Origin: VRUE01 sp963708115
GTDB lineage: Bacteria; Actinomycetota; Thermoleophilia; Solirubrobacterales; 70-9
Direction: 5' to 3'
NCBI GenBank assembly: GCA_963708115.1
Contig: CAVPRX010000002.1
Location: 124,001 to 188,000 of the forward strand
DNA length: 64,000 nucleotides
The position numbers and the translations under genes were made by a program. The notes beneath the pieces are model-generated. The model was not told where the DNA came from, made no database searches, and saw only the letters and a program-made list of their open reading frames with translations. This document shows positions 26,421 through 34,507 of the stretch, piece by piece. The stretch's first letter is position 1; every line of letters begins with the position of its first letter.

Positions 26421-27314
26421 ATGCCAGCGCGGGTCGGCGCAGCTCGACGCTTCTTCTTGCTCGCCGCTGCGATAACGGCTTTGGCCGTTGGTGGGTGCGG
26501 CGGAAGCTCGGCCGAGCGACCCGCCCCGCCCCGGTTCGACGCAAACCGGGCGTGGCACCTGGTCGAGCTCCAGCTCGCCAGCGGTCAGCGGCCTGCCGGG
26601 TCGCCCCAGCTGCGGAGGCTGGCCGTAAAGTTGCGCGCGCTTCTCCCGTCGGGCCACTTTGAACCGCTACCGGGCGAACCCCGCCTGCGCAACGTGGTCG
26701 GCACGCTGCCGGGCAGAAAGCCGGGGATCGTGGTCGGTGCCCACTACGACACGCTGGCTTCGCCCCGTGGCTTCGTCGGCGCCAACAACGGCGCCGCCGG
26801 CAGCGCGATCGTGATCGAGGCCGCCCGCGCCCTGCGGCAAATGCACGCCGGCCCGGACGCGCGCGAGGTCCGCTTCGTCCTGTTCGATGGCGAGGAGCCG
26901 GCGAAGGTCCTGCCCGAGGAAGCCGCCGACTTCTACCACGAAGGCCTGCGCGGCTCGCGCGCCTACGTGGCCGGCAATCCTGGGCGCACGAGCGACATGA
27001 TTCTACTCGACTACGTGGGCAACCGCGGCCTCTTCCTGCCGCGCGAGGGCACCTCCACCAAGGCGCTCTGGAGCCGCCTGCTGGTCGCCGCTCGTGAGGC
27101 CGGCGCAGAACCATTCTTTTCGAGCGAAGAAGGCGCCTCGATCGAAGACGACCACACTCCTTTCCTGCGTGCCGGTGTCCCTGCTGTGGACCTGATCGAC
27201 TGGCGATACCCGGGTCACAGCCTCGCCGACGGCCTGGACAAGCTCTCACGCCGCAGCCTCGATGCGGTCGGCGAGACCGTCGTGCAGCTGGTCAGCGAAC
27301 TACGCGGGGAATGA
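26421..27314 (+). CDS. M28-family zinc peptidase / glutaminyl cyclase-like lipoprotein
   Basis: I chose ATG 26421 because GGGAGG lies just upstream and it opens a lipoprotein signal (FFLLAAAITALAVGGC). The 297-aa product has the M28 fold signatures: VVGAHYDT (first metal-ligand His, Asp), a GANNGAAGSAIVIEAAR helix, FDGEEP (catalytic Glu pair), LLDYVGN and DDHTPFLRAGVPAVDLIDW with YPGHS. The GANNGAAG motif has Asn where the family normally has the metal-bridging Asp (GANDGxxG). Family members are aminopeptidases or glutaminyl-peptide cyclotransferases; the single FDGEE and the DDHxPF loop fit the cyclotransferase side. Overlaps the next gene by ATGA. Confidence 0.82.
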   Translation: MPARVGAARRFFLLAAAITALAVGGCGGSSAERPAPPRFDANRAWHLVELQLASGQRPAGSPQLRRLAVKLRALLPSGHFEPLPGEPRLRNVVGTLPGRKPGIVVGAHYDTLASPRGFVGANNGAAGSAIVIEAARALRQMHAGPDAREVRFVLFDGEEPAKVLPEEAADFYHEGLRGSRAYVAGNPGRTSDMILLDYVGNRGLFLPREGTSTKALWSRLLVAAREAGAEPFFSSEEGASIEDDHTPFLRAGVPAVDLIDWRYPGHSLADGLDKLSRRSLDAVGETVVQLVSELRGE

Positions 27315-27679
27315 CGACAGGGGGGGAGAACTTTGCCCGCTGCGGCCTTGGGTTCACGATGCCTGCGCACGATCGAATTCACGCAGAGGACCCCGGCCGC
27401 CGCCGCAACGTTTACGATGCGACAATAGAGCACGCTATGCAAGCGGCAGCGACAGACGTCAGGCTTGACGCGCTCGGAGCGAAGATCGATGACCTCGCCC
27501 AGAGCATCGACAAGCGCTTTGAGCAGATCGACAAGCGCTTTGAACAGGTCGACAAGCGCTTTGAGCAGATCGAGCGGCGCCTCGAGGGCTTGGAGAGCCG
27601 TTTCTTCTACCTGCAGTTGACGCTGATCGGCGGACTCGGCGGGGCCATAGCCGCCCTGCTCGCGGCGCCGCACCTGTAG
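27311..27679 (+). CDS. Small coiled-coil membrane protein with DKRFEQ repeats
   Basis: 122 aa from ATG 27311, which overlaps the stop of the peptidase gene; ATG 27359 or 27437 are alternatives. The central part is a coiled coil with three copies of the heptad DKRFEQI/V, encoded by near-identical 21-bp units around 27508-27570. It is followed by a C-terminal transmembrane helix (LQLTLIGGLGGAIAALLAA). Similar short coiled-coil/TM proteins are common next to unrelated genes; role unknown. The first ~45 residues have no recognisable feature and may not be translated. Confidence 0.65.
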   Translation: MTTGGENFARCGLGFTMPAHDRIHAEDPGRRRNVYDATIEHAMQAAATDVRLDALGAKIDDLAQSIDKRFEQIDKRFEQVDKRFEQIERRLEGLESRFFYLQLTLIGGLGGAIAALLAAPHL

Positions 27680-27708
27680 GCCGATAGGTAGGGCGAGCGG
27701 CCAGCGAG

Positions 27709-28719
27709 CTACGCGGGGAATGAGTTGCCGAACAGGGTCTTGTGCAGCTCGTAGAGGAGCCGGCGAGGGAGGCTGCGCTCGCCGCCCGAGCGGACCTGTT
27801 GGGCGTCGGGCTCGATCAGGGTGTCCAGCCACTCGGCGGCGGAACCGGCCGCCCAGGCATCGACGCTCTCGTCGAGACCTCGCTTACAGGAGACGAGCCG
27901 CCCCTTCTCTATCTGCGCGGTGACGCCGGCCGGGCTGCCGTCGACGCCCTCGTCCAGCTCTACCGCCATCGAGCAGGAGCCGGAGAGGTCGGCCGGCAGT
28001 TCGAGCAACGGCAGCGTCAGCAGAAAGGAGGCCTCGACGTCGAGGGAGGCAACCGCCGCCGTGTCGCCGGGCGGGTGGCGGAGCTCCATTCTCGCCGCGG
28101 CGGCAAGTGGGGCTATTCCCATGCGGAGCCACTCGGTTACGGCATAGCGTGGCTCGCCTTCGGGACCGGGGAGGGCCTCGAGCTGGCCCGCTTCCTCCAT
28201 CGACTCGATACGAGCTTCGACCGTGTCGAGGTCGAGGACCTGGATCGCGTCGTGTGTCTCGACGGCGGTGAGCGGTCCGGCCGCCAGGGCGTGGGTGACC
28301 ATCGAGCACCAGCCGGTAAGCAGCGGCGCAAGCACCGGGCCCGCCTCGGGCCCGAGCTCCACCGGCCCGTCGGGGCAGCGGTCCAGCCAGTGCTGCAGAA
28401 CAAGGCCGACGAAGGGGACATCGCGGCCGGCGGGGGTCGGTTGCAGCATCGTGTCGGGGCCGATCGGGGCGCCTGGGGGGTGGTCCGGATCGGCTGGTTC
28501 GAGCAGGTAGGAGTCGTTGAAGATGGCGGCGATCGCGGCCGGGTCGTCGAGGTCGGGGGCCTCCAGCTCGTCGAGGACCCGGGCCCCCGTGGTCGCTTCG
28601 GCCAGCAGCGTCAGCAGGACGCTGCGCTCCATCGGGCTGGCGAGGTAGAGCAGCGTCAGCGCACCGGCACGCGCCTTGAACCCGCCTTCTCTGGCGCCGT
28701 CTTCAACCATGTCGGTCAC
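27709..28719 (-). CDS. Tandem winged-helix (HxlR-like) regulator, paralog 4
   Basis: 336 aa from GTG 28719, three bases after the upstream gene's stop, so probably translationally coupled. First winged helix at ~20-115 (LYLASPMERSVLLTLLAEA ...). Second at ~150-235 (GWCSMVTHALAAGPLTAVE, EARIESMEEAGQLEALPG). C-terminal domain DVEASFLLTLPLLELP ... WAAGSAAEWLDTLIE ... LLYELHKTLFGN as in its paralogs. It has a more acidic first helix region than the others. Third and last gene of the minus-strand operon 30636-27709. Confidence 0.75.
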   Translation of the reverse strand: MTDMVEDGAREGGFKARAGALTLLYLASPMERSVLLTLLAEATTGARVLDELEAPDLDDPAAIAAIFNDSYLLEPADPDHPPGAPIGPDTMLQPTPAGRDVPFVGLVLQHWLDRCPDGPVELGPEAGPVLAPLLTGWCSMVTHALAAGPLTAVETHDAIQVLDLDTVEARIESMEEAGQLEALPGPEGEPRYAVTEWLRMGIAPLAAAARMELRHPPGDTAAVASLDVEASFLLTLPLLELPADLSGSCSMAVELDEGVDGSPAGVTAQIEKGRLVSCKRGLDESVDAWAAGSAAEWLDTLIEPDAQQVRSGGERSLPRRLLYELHKTLFGNSFPA

Positions 28720-28722
28720 GGC

Positions 28723-29616
28723 TCAGTCGACCGGCACGCCAAACAGGGTCTTGTGCAGGCTGTCGAGCAGGGCACCCGAGAGCCAGCGGTCGCCGCCGGT
28801 GCGGACCCGCTTCGCGTCCGGCTCGACCACGGTGTCGAGCCAGTCGCCCGCGGTCGCTGCCGCCCAGGCGTTGGCTTTGATGTCGAGGCCGTCGTGGCAG
28901 GAGACGACGCGCCCCTCCTCGATCCGCGCGGTGACGCCGGTCATCGCGGACCTCTCGGCCTCATCGAGGTTCAACCCCAGCCGGCACATGCCGGAGAGCT
29001 CCCTTGGCAGGGTGAGCAGCGGCAGGCTGAGCCTGAAGCCCGCATCGACGTCGAGGGCATCGATCGGCGCCATTCCCTCCATGGGGTTGCGGCGCTCCAG
29101 CCGGGCGGAAGCGATCAGCGGAGCGATGCCGGCGCGCGCCCAGTCGTTCAAGGCGAAGATCGCCTCGTCGCTCTCGGTGAAAGCCTCGACCTGCCCGGCG
29201 CTCAGCATCGCCTCGAGCTGGCGCTCGATCGCGCGGCGTCCCAGATCCTCGATCGCGGTGTCCAGCTCGCCGAGCGTCATCGGTTCGCGGGCGAGCATGT
29301 GCACCACCGTCGCCGACCAGCTTTCGGCGAGTGCGGCGACGGTCCCCTCCGCCCGGGGACCGTCGAAGGGCACCGGACCGTGAGGAGCATTCTGCAGCCA
29401 GCGCTCGACGACGAAGGCGACGAAGAGCGCCTCGCGGCCGCCGCTGCTGACCCGGAAGGCGCGGCCGGGTTCCACTTCGACCGGATGCTCCATCGCCGTG
29501 CGCAGGATCCCCCGGTTGATCGGGTCCGTAGCCATCATCAATAGCTGCGCGCCGGCGCGCATAGTCCTTTTGCTCACGCTGAAGTCGCCTCCCACAAGCC
29601 GTGTCGATTGTGACAC
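28723..29616 (-). CDS. Tandem winged-helix (HxlR-like) regulator, paralog 3
   Basis: 297 aa, the shortest paralog; the first winged helix is abbreviated (AQLLMMATDPINRGILRTAM then a short linker to FRVSSGGREALFV). The second is complete at ~105-195 (SWSATVVHMLAREPMTLGEL, ERQLEAMLSAGQVEAF). The C-terminal domain has DVDAGFRLSLPLLTLP ... WAAATAGDWLDTVVE ... LLDSLHKTLFGVP. It is the middle gene of the operon, 39 bp after the gene at 29656 and 3 bp before the next. A short inverted repeat (CGTGTC/GACACG at 29600-29617) spans its start. Confidence 0.75.
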   Translation of the reverse strand: MSQSTRLVGGDFSVSKRTMRAGAQLLMMATDPINRGILRTAMEHPVEVEPGRAFRVSSGGREALFVAFVVERWLQNAPHGPVPFDGPRAEGTVAALAESWSATVVHMLAREPMTLGELDTAIEDLGRRAIERQLEAMLSAGQVEAFTESDEAIFALNDWARAGIAPLIASARLERRNPMEGMAPIDALDVDAGFRLSLPLLTLPRELSGMCRLGLNLDEAERSAMTGVTARIEEGRVVSCHDGLDIKANAWAAATAGDWLDTVVEPDAKRVRTGGDRWLSGALLDSLHKTLFGVPVD

Positions 29617-29655
29617 GTATATGCCTTTTTTGGGAATGCGCGCGGTCGTCGGGCG

Positions 29656-30636
29656 TCAGGCGGTCCGAAACAGCGTCCGGTGCAGGCGCTCGAGGATGTC
29701 GCGAGCGTTGTCGCGGTTGCCGCTGAAGAAAAGACCGCGGGTATCGCCGTCGATCAGGGCGGAGAACCAGTCCGCCGTGGAGCCGGAGACGCGGCTGGTG
29801 ATCTTGCCCCCCGGATCCGCGGACGAAAAGGCGAGCCCGCCGTCCTTGAGCTCGATCAAGCCCGTAGCTCCGGGCAAGCTTTTGTCGTCTTGCGCTTTTA
29901 CCGCCATTCGGCGGGTGCTCGACCCCATGGTCACGGCGTTCAACAGCGGTGCGACCAGGAGGAAGGCGCTCTCGACGTCCAGCGCGGTCATCGACGCGAC
30001 GTCGTCCTGCTCGTTGTGGAGCTCCCAACGGGCCGCGGCCACCAGGGGACCGATCCCTTGGCGCACCCAGTCGGTGATTTCGTAGGCGGTGCCCCTGGCG
30101 GTGCGCGGTGCCGCGTCGATTTGCCCGGCGAGGCGCAGCGTCCCGAGGCGGCGCTCGATGGTCGGATAGTTGACAACGCTGATCGCGTTGTCCAGCTGGG
30201 CGAGGGAGAGCGGGCCGGCGGCAAGGTTGCTCAGCACGGTCGAAGACCAGCCGTCGACGAGCCCCTTGATCGCCGCCTTCGCGGGGTCGCCGCCAAGATC
30301 GATCTGGCCCCCCGGAGCCCCCTCCAGCCACTGCTCCAGGGCCGCCGCTACGACGAGCAGTTCCCTGCCGGGCTCCGCCAGCTCGTATTCGAGGACCCCC
30401 GGGAACAGATCACGCCGGCGCTTGACCATGGCCCCCGCCACTTCCAGGTTCTTGAAGTGGGCACGCAGCGTGCTCTGCGCGGGTGAGCCGGCGTCACGGC
30501 GCAGGTCGAGCTGCCCCTTGACCCCCTGCTCGAGGGATTGCAGGATCAAGAAGATGCGTGAGCTGCCGAGAAAGGTGAGGGTCTTTCCACCAACTCTCGA
30601 TTCCTCCCCGTCCTTGGCGGTACCGATCGCGGTCAA
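29656..30636 (-). CDS. Tandem winged-helix (HxlR-like) regulator, paralog 2
   Basis: 326 aa and most similar to the product of 25348 (shared AQSTLRAHFKNLE / AQTTLRAQLKALI, YPTIERRLGTLRLAGQI / YPSLERRLATMRLTGLV, RGTAYEITDW / RGTPYALTEW). Two winged helices at ~20-110 and ~125-215, then a C-terminal domain with DVESAFLLVAPLL and WFSALIDGD ... ILERLHRTLF. First gene of the three-gene operon. An AT-rich tract at 30655-30700 separates it from the divergent pilus locus and probably carries its promoter. Confidence 0.75.
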   Translation of the reverse strand: MTAIGTAKDGEESRVGGKTLTFLGSSRIFLILQSLEQGVKGQLDLRRDAGSPAQSTLRAHFKNLEVAGAMVKRRRDLFPGVLEYELAEPGRELLVVAAALEQWLEGAPGGQIDLGGDPAKAAIKGLVDGWSSTVLSNLAAGPLSLAQLDNAISVVNYPTIERRLGTLRLAGQIDAAPRTARGTAYEITDWVRQGIGPLVAAARWELHNEQDDVASMTALDVESAFLLVAPLLNAVTMGSSTRRMAVKAQDDKSLPGATGLIELKDGGLAFSSADPGGKITSRVSGSTADWFSALIDGDTRGLFFSGNRDNARDILERLHRTLFRTA

Positions 30637-30797
30637 GTCTCAAGTATCGCACAAGACGGTCTATTAATAAAATTATTTATTTATTTTCTTTTGGGGTCAA
30701 TCGCAGGCTTTCCTTCGAGCACGTGCCGTCCTTTGCCGGTCGACCGTTGTCTGGATTCAAGCTCGTGGCGATTGTTGCCGAGCTAATAAGCGAACGT

Positions 30798-31436
30798 ATG
30801 AGGGAGCAGCTCAACAACAACCCGCTTGCGCAGCTCGGCGTGGTCGGCGTGCTGATCGTCGCCGTCGGCTTCTTCCTGCTCTCTTCCAGTGGGGGCGGCA
30901 AGGAAGAAGAAGAATCGGCCGGCTCGACCGAAGCGACGGTCAGCGTGGCTGGATCAAGCGCTAGCGGCACCGCTACCGGGGCGACCCCGGGCGAAGCCGT
31001 CGAAGGCGCGGTCGAAGCCGCGACCGAAGCGGCCGGCGGGGAATCGCTCTCCTCGGCGCTCTCCGCCGCGACCACCGCCCCGCCGCTGCCCCGTCCGGTC
31101 CTCGATGCCTGGAAGGCGAACAGGACCCTCGTCCTGCTCTTCGTCCGCGACGGTGGCATCGACGACCGCTTGGTCAAGACCGCCACCGACGGCCTGGCCG
31201 GTTTCGACGAGGCCGCGATCTTCGTCGTCCCCGCGGCCAAGATCGCCCGCTACGCTGCGATCACCGAGGGTGTCGGGGTCGACCGCGTGCCCGCTCTGGT
31301 CGTGGTCACGCCTAAGCATCTGAAGAAGACCATCCCGACCGCCTCGGTTCTCTATGGCTTCCAGAGCCCGCAGAGCGTCGCCCAGGCTGTCATCGACGCC
31401 GGCTACAAGGGCAAGACCCTCGACTATCACCCGTGA
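30798..31436 (+). CDS. Membrane-anchored thioredoxin-fold-like protein at head of pilus locus
   Basis: I chose ATG 30798 because the membrane helix follows at once (LGVVGVLIVAVGFFLLS); a GTG at 30723 would add 25 residues. The 212-aa product has a short cytoplasmic N-terminus, one transmembrane helix, an Ala/Ser/Glu linker (~40-95), and an external domain with a thioredoxin-like pattern (LVLLFVRDGGIDDRLV, IFVVPAAKIARYAAITEGVGVDRVPALVVV). It lacks a CxxC pair, so it is not a thiol oxidoreductase. Its position just before gspE suggests a pilus-assembly role (inference). Confidence 0.65.
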   Translation: MREQLNNNPLAQLGVVGVLIVAVGFFLLSSSGGGKEEEESAGSTEATVSVAGSSASGTATGATPGEAVEGAVEAATEAAGGESLSSALSAATTAPPLPRPVLDAWKANRTLVLLFVRDGGIDDRLVKTATDGLAGFDEAAIFVVPAAKIARYAAITEGVGVDRVPALVVVTPKHLKKTIPTASVLYGFQSPQSVAQAVIDAGYKGKTLDYHP

Positions 31437-31447
31437 GATGAGCTGAC

Positions 31448-33247
31448 GTGGACTCGCGGGAATTCCCGAGCCACCTGCGGCCGGTCCCCGACTCCGGCGG
31501 CTCCGACCGCGCCAGCGCTCGATCCAACCGCAGGCGGCACCCCCGGCCTGACGCCGCCGCAGGTCCGCGGCCGCCACAGCGGCTTCGTCACCGATGTCAT
31601 CGTCGACCTCGGCTACGTCTCCGACGACGTCGCCCGGACCGGCGATCGAGGCGGCGCGCACGGCCGGCCGCCCGCCGGAGCGGCTGCTGATCGAGCAGGG
31701 CGCGATCAGCGCCGACCAGCTCTCGCGCGCGGTCGCCGAGCGCTACGGCCTCGACCACGTCGACCTCTCCACCTACCAGGTGGACATGGCGGCGGCCAAC
31801 CTGATCTCGGTCAACACGGCCCGCCGCTACCGGGCGCTGCCGGTCGGCTTCGTCGACAAGGAGACCTTGCTCGTGGCGATGGCCGACCCGACCAACGTGC
31901 TCGCGGTCGACGACATCCAGATCGCCACCGCGCTCGACTGCCGCGTCGCCGTCGCCGCCGAGGAAGACATCGAATCGCTGATCGGCCGGCTCAACACGCT
32001 GCAGAGCGCCGTCAGCGAGGCGGTCACCGAGGGCGAGGCCGAGGCCGAAGAGGGCGAGCTGGCCGAGGTCGCCGACATGGAAGTCAGCGCCGAGGACGCG
32101 CCGGTGATCAAGCTCGTCTACAGCATCCTCGGCCAGGCGGTGGGGGAGGGGGCCTCGGATGTCCACTTCGAGCCCGGCGAAGATGAGATGCGCGTCCGCT
32201 TCCGTGTCGACGGGGTGCTGCGCGAGGCCGCGCACGTGCCGAAGCGGATGGTCACCGCGGTCGTCTCGCGGGTGAAGATCATGAGCGACCTCAACATCGC
32301 CGGAGAAGCGTGTGCCGCAGGACGGCCGGGTCAGCGTCACGGTCGAGGAGCGCCGCGTCGACCTGCGCATCACGACCCTGCCGACCCAGCGCGGCGAGGG
32401 GGCGACGATCCGCATCCTCGACAAAGAGAACGCGCAGCGCTCACTCGACGAACTCGGCATGGACGGCAACGGGCGCAAGCTCTTCGAGGACGCCTTCCAC
32501 CAGTCCTATGGCGCGGTGCTCGTCACCGGCCCGACCGGCTCCGGCAAGTCGACGACCCTCTACGCGGCGCTGCAGGAGATCAACGAAGTCGAGCGCAACA
32601 TCATCACGATCGAGGACCCGGTCGAGTACCGGCTGGCCGGCGTCAACCAGATCAACGTCAACCGCAAGGCGGGGCTCGACTTCGCCACCGGGCTGCGCTC
32701 GATCCTGCGCGCCGACCCCGACATCGTGATGGTCGGCGAGATCCGCGACGGCGAGACGGCGCGGATCGCGATCGAGGCGGCGCTGACCGGCCACATGATG
32801 CTGACCACGCTGCACACCAACGACGCCCCCGGCGCGATCACCCGCCTGACCAAGATGGGGATCGAGGCCTTCCTGATCGCCTCGGCCGTCGACTGCGTCG
32901 TCGCCCAGCGGTTGGCCCGCAAACTCTGCAGTCACTGCAAGCGGCGCACGATCGTGCCTCCGCAGGCCCTGGCCGAAGCCGATATCCGGGTCGGGGGAGA
33001 GGTCGAGGCCTACGAACCGGTCGGCTGCTCGCGCTGCAACCAGAGCGGCTACCGCGGCCGGGTCGGGATCTACTCGGTGATGGCGCTGAGCGACCATCTC
33101 AAGGAGATGGTGGTCGCCCAGGCGCCGGAGGCCGAAATCGCCGCGATGGCGCGCGAAGAGGGGATGCTGACCCTGCGCGAGGACGGCCTGGGCAAGGTTC
33201 GCGCCGGACTGACGTCCCTGGAAGAGGTAGTCCGTGTCACGGCTTAA
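31448..33247 (+). CDS. pilB: Type IV pilus extension ATPase PilB/GspE, reading frame broken by +1 shifts
   Basis: Together the pieces give a full ~595-aa PilB. There is an MshEN-like N-domain (RPPERLLIEQGAISADQLSRA, then LPVGFVDKETLLVAMADPTN) and an ATPase with Walker A GPTGSGKSTT, Asp box ITIEDPVEYR, Walker B IVMVGEIRDGETA, His box TLHTND and two CxxC pairs (CSHCKR, CSRCNQ). The frame is broken at 32302-32303, where GCCGGAGAAG should read GCCGAGAAG to give NIAEKRVPQDGR. It is probably also broken at 31641-31642 (ACCGGCGATC, expected ARTAIEAAR), and possibly in CCCC at 31486-31489. All are single-base gains. As written the gene is non-functional; assembly error is likely because the downstream pilus genes are intact. 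Confidence 0.85.
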
Positions 33248-33315
33248 CGCCGCCGTCTGCTGTCGGCTGAACCCTTTACCCCCGAATTCGGGGGTAAATC
33301 GACCAGTCGGCGGCG
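33248..33315. repeat. Nested palindrome between pilB and pilT
   Basis: A perfect 24-bp palindrome at 33275-33298 (TTTACCCCCGAA and its complement, centred on GAATTC) is enclosed by 12-bp arms at 33248-33259 and 33304-33315 that match at 11 of 12 positions. The whole 68 bp would fold as one hairpin starting at the base after the pilB stop. There is no U-tract. It may be a terminator, processing site or mRNA-stability element. Confidence 0.7.
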
Positions 33316-33367
33316 ATCACCTTCCCTCAGACTTCAGGAATTCGCCCGAGGGGCCGATCTAACCGCC

Positions 33368-34504
33368 ATGGCCTTCGATTTCGCAGAGGTTCTTCGTCGC
33401 ATGGTCGAGAGCCGTGCCTCCGACGTGCATATCACGCCGGGGGTGCCGCCGGCGATGCGCGACAAGGGCAAGATCGTGCACATGGAGGGGTTCGACGTAC
33501 TCTCCGGACAGGAGACCCGCGAGGTCGTCTACAGCATCCTCAACGACGATCAGCGCAAGCGCTTCGAGACCGGCAAACAGCTCGACTTCGCCTACGCGAT
33601 CCCCGGCGTCGCCCGCTTCCGCGTCAACTGCTTCTTCCAGCGCGGCTCGGTCAGCGCCGCCTTCCGCCTCGTGCCGCAGGACATCCCTTCGCTCGACTCG
33701 CTCGCGGTGCCGCAGGTGCTGCGCGAGCTCTGCGCCAAACCGCGCGGCTTCGTCCTCGTCACCGGCCCGACCGGCTCGGGCAAGAGCACGACCCTGGCGG
33801 CGATGCTCGACGTGATCAACGAAGAGAAGCAGGATCACATCCTCACGATCGAGGACCCGATCGAGTTCCTGCACCAACACAAACGCTCGATCGTCAACCA
33901 GCGCGAGGTCGGCTCCGACGCGCCCGACTTCGCCCTTGGCCTGCGCGCCGCCCTGCGAGAGGACCCCGACGTGATCCTCGTCGGCGAGATGCGCGACCTG
34001 GAGACGATCTCCACCGCGCTGACCGCGGCCGAGACCGGCCACCTGGTCTTCGCCACGCTGCACACCCAGTCGACCGCGCAGACGGTCGACCGGATCATCG
34101 ACGTCTTCCCACCCCAGCAGCAGGGGCAGGTGCGCACCCAGCTCTCGATCGCCCTGCAGGGGATCGTCACCCAGCAGCTGCTGCCGACCGCCGACGGGAT
34201 GGGCCGCGTCGTCGCCACCGAGGTGCTGGTCCCGACCCCGGCGATCCGCAACCTGATCCGCGAGGGCAAGACGCACCAGATCTACGCCGCCGTGCAGACC
34301 TCGGGCGCGGTCGGCATGCAGACGATGGACGCCGACCTGGCGCGGCTGGTGCGAGCGGGGAGGATCACCCGCGCCCTGGCCGAACAGCAGGCCTCGGTTC
34401 CGGAGGAGCTCAAGCGACTGCTCGGCTCGGCGCCGATCGCGACCGCTTCAATGCAGGCCGGGGCCGCTCCGCCGGCGCAGCCCGTCTACAGCGGAGGCGC
34501 GTAG
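33368..34504 (+). CDS. pilT: Type IV pilus retraction ATPase PilT
   Basis: 378 aa, the usual PilT length. The N-terminal PAS-like domain has RASDVHITPGVPPAMR. The ATPase core has Walker A GPTGSGKSTT (~135-145), Asp box LTIEDPIEF, Walker B VILVGEMRDLETI and His box FATLHTQS. The PilT-specific C-terminal AIRNLIREGKTHQI motif is present. It hydrolyses ATP at the inner-membrane face to depolymerise the pilus for twitching or retraction. ATG 33368 is preceded by the palindrome region rather than by a close gene, so it may have its own transcription start. Four bases separate it from pilC. Confidence 0.95.
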   Translation: MAFDFAEVLRRMVESRASDVHITPGVPPAMRDKGKIVHMEGFDVLSGQETREVVYSILNDDQRKRFETGKQLDFAYAIPGVARFRVNCFFQRGSVSAAFRLVPQDIPSLDSLAVPQVLRELCAKPRGFVLVTGPTGSGKSTTLAAMLDVINEEKQDHILTIEDPIEFLHQHKRSIVNQREVGSDAPDFALGLRAALREDPDVILVGEMRDLETISTALTAAETGHLVFATLHTQSTAQTVDRIIDVFPPQQQGQVRTQLSIALQGIVTQQLLPTADGMGRVVATEVLVPTPAIRNLIREGKTHQIYAAVQTSGAVGMQTMDADLARLVRAGRITRALAEQQASVPEELKRLLGSAPIATASMQAGAAPPAQPVYSGGA

Positions 34505-34507
34505 TCG

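Noticed and set aside
27742..29544. 600-codon open frame opposite the winged-helix operon
   Set aside because: The minus-strand frames encode conserved paralogous proteins; the plus frame is low-complexity Gly/Arg/Val and lacks a ribosome site.
32312..33247. Separate short ATPase gene downstream of a separate N-domain gene
   Set aside because: Removing one base joins the two into a canonical PilB with the NIAEKRVPQDGR motif at the junction, so these are parts of one gene.
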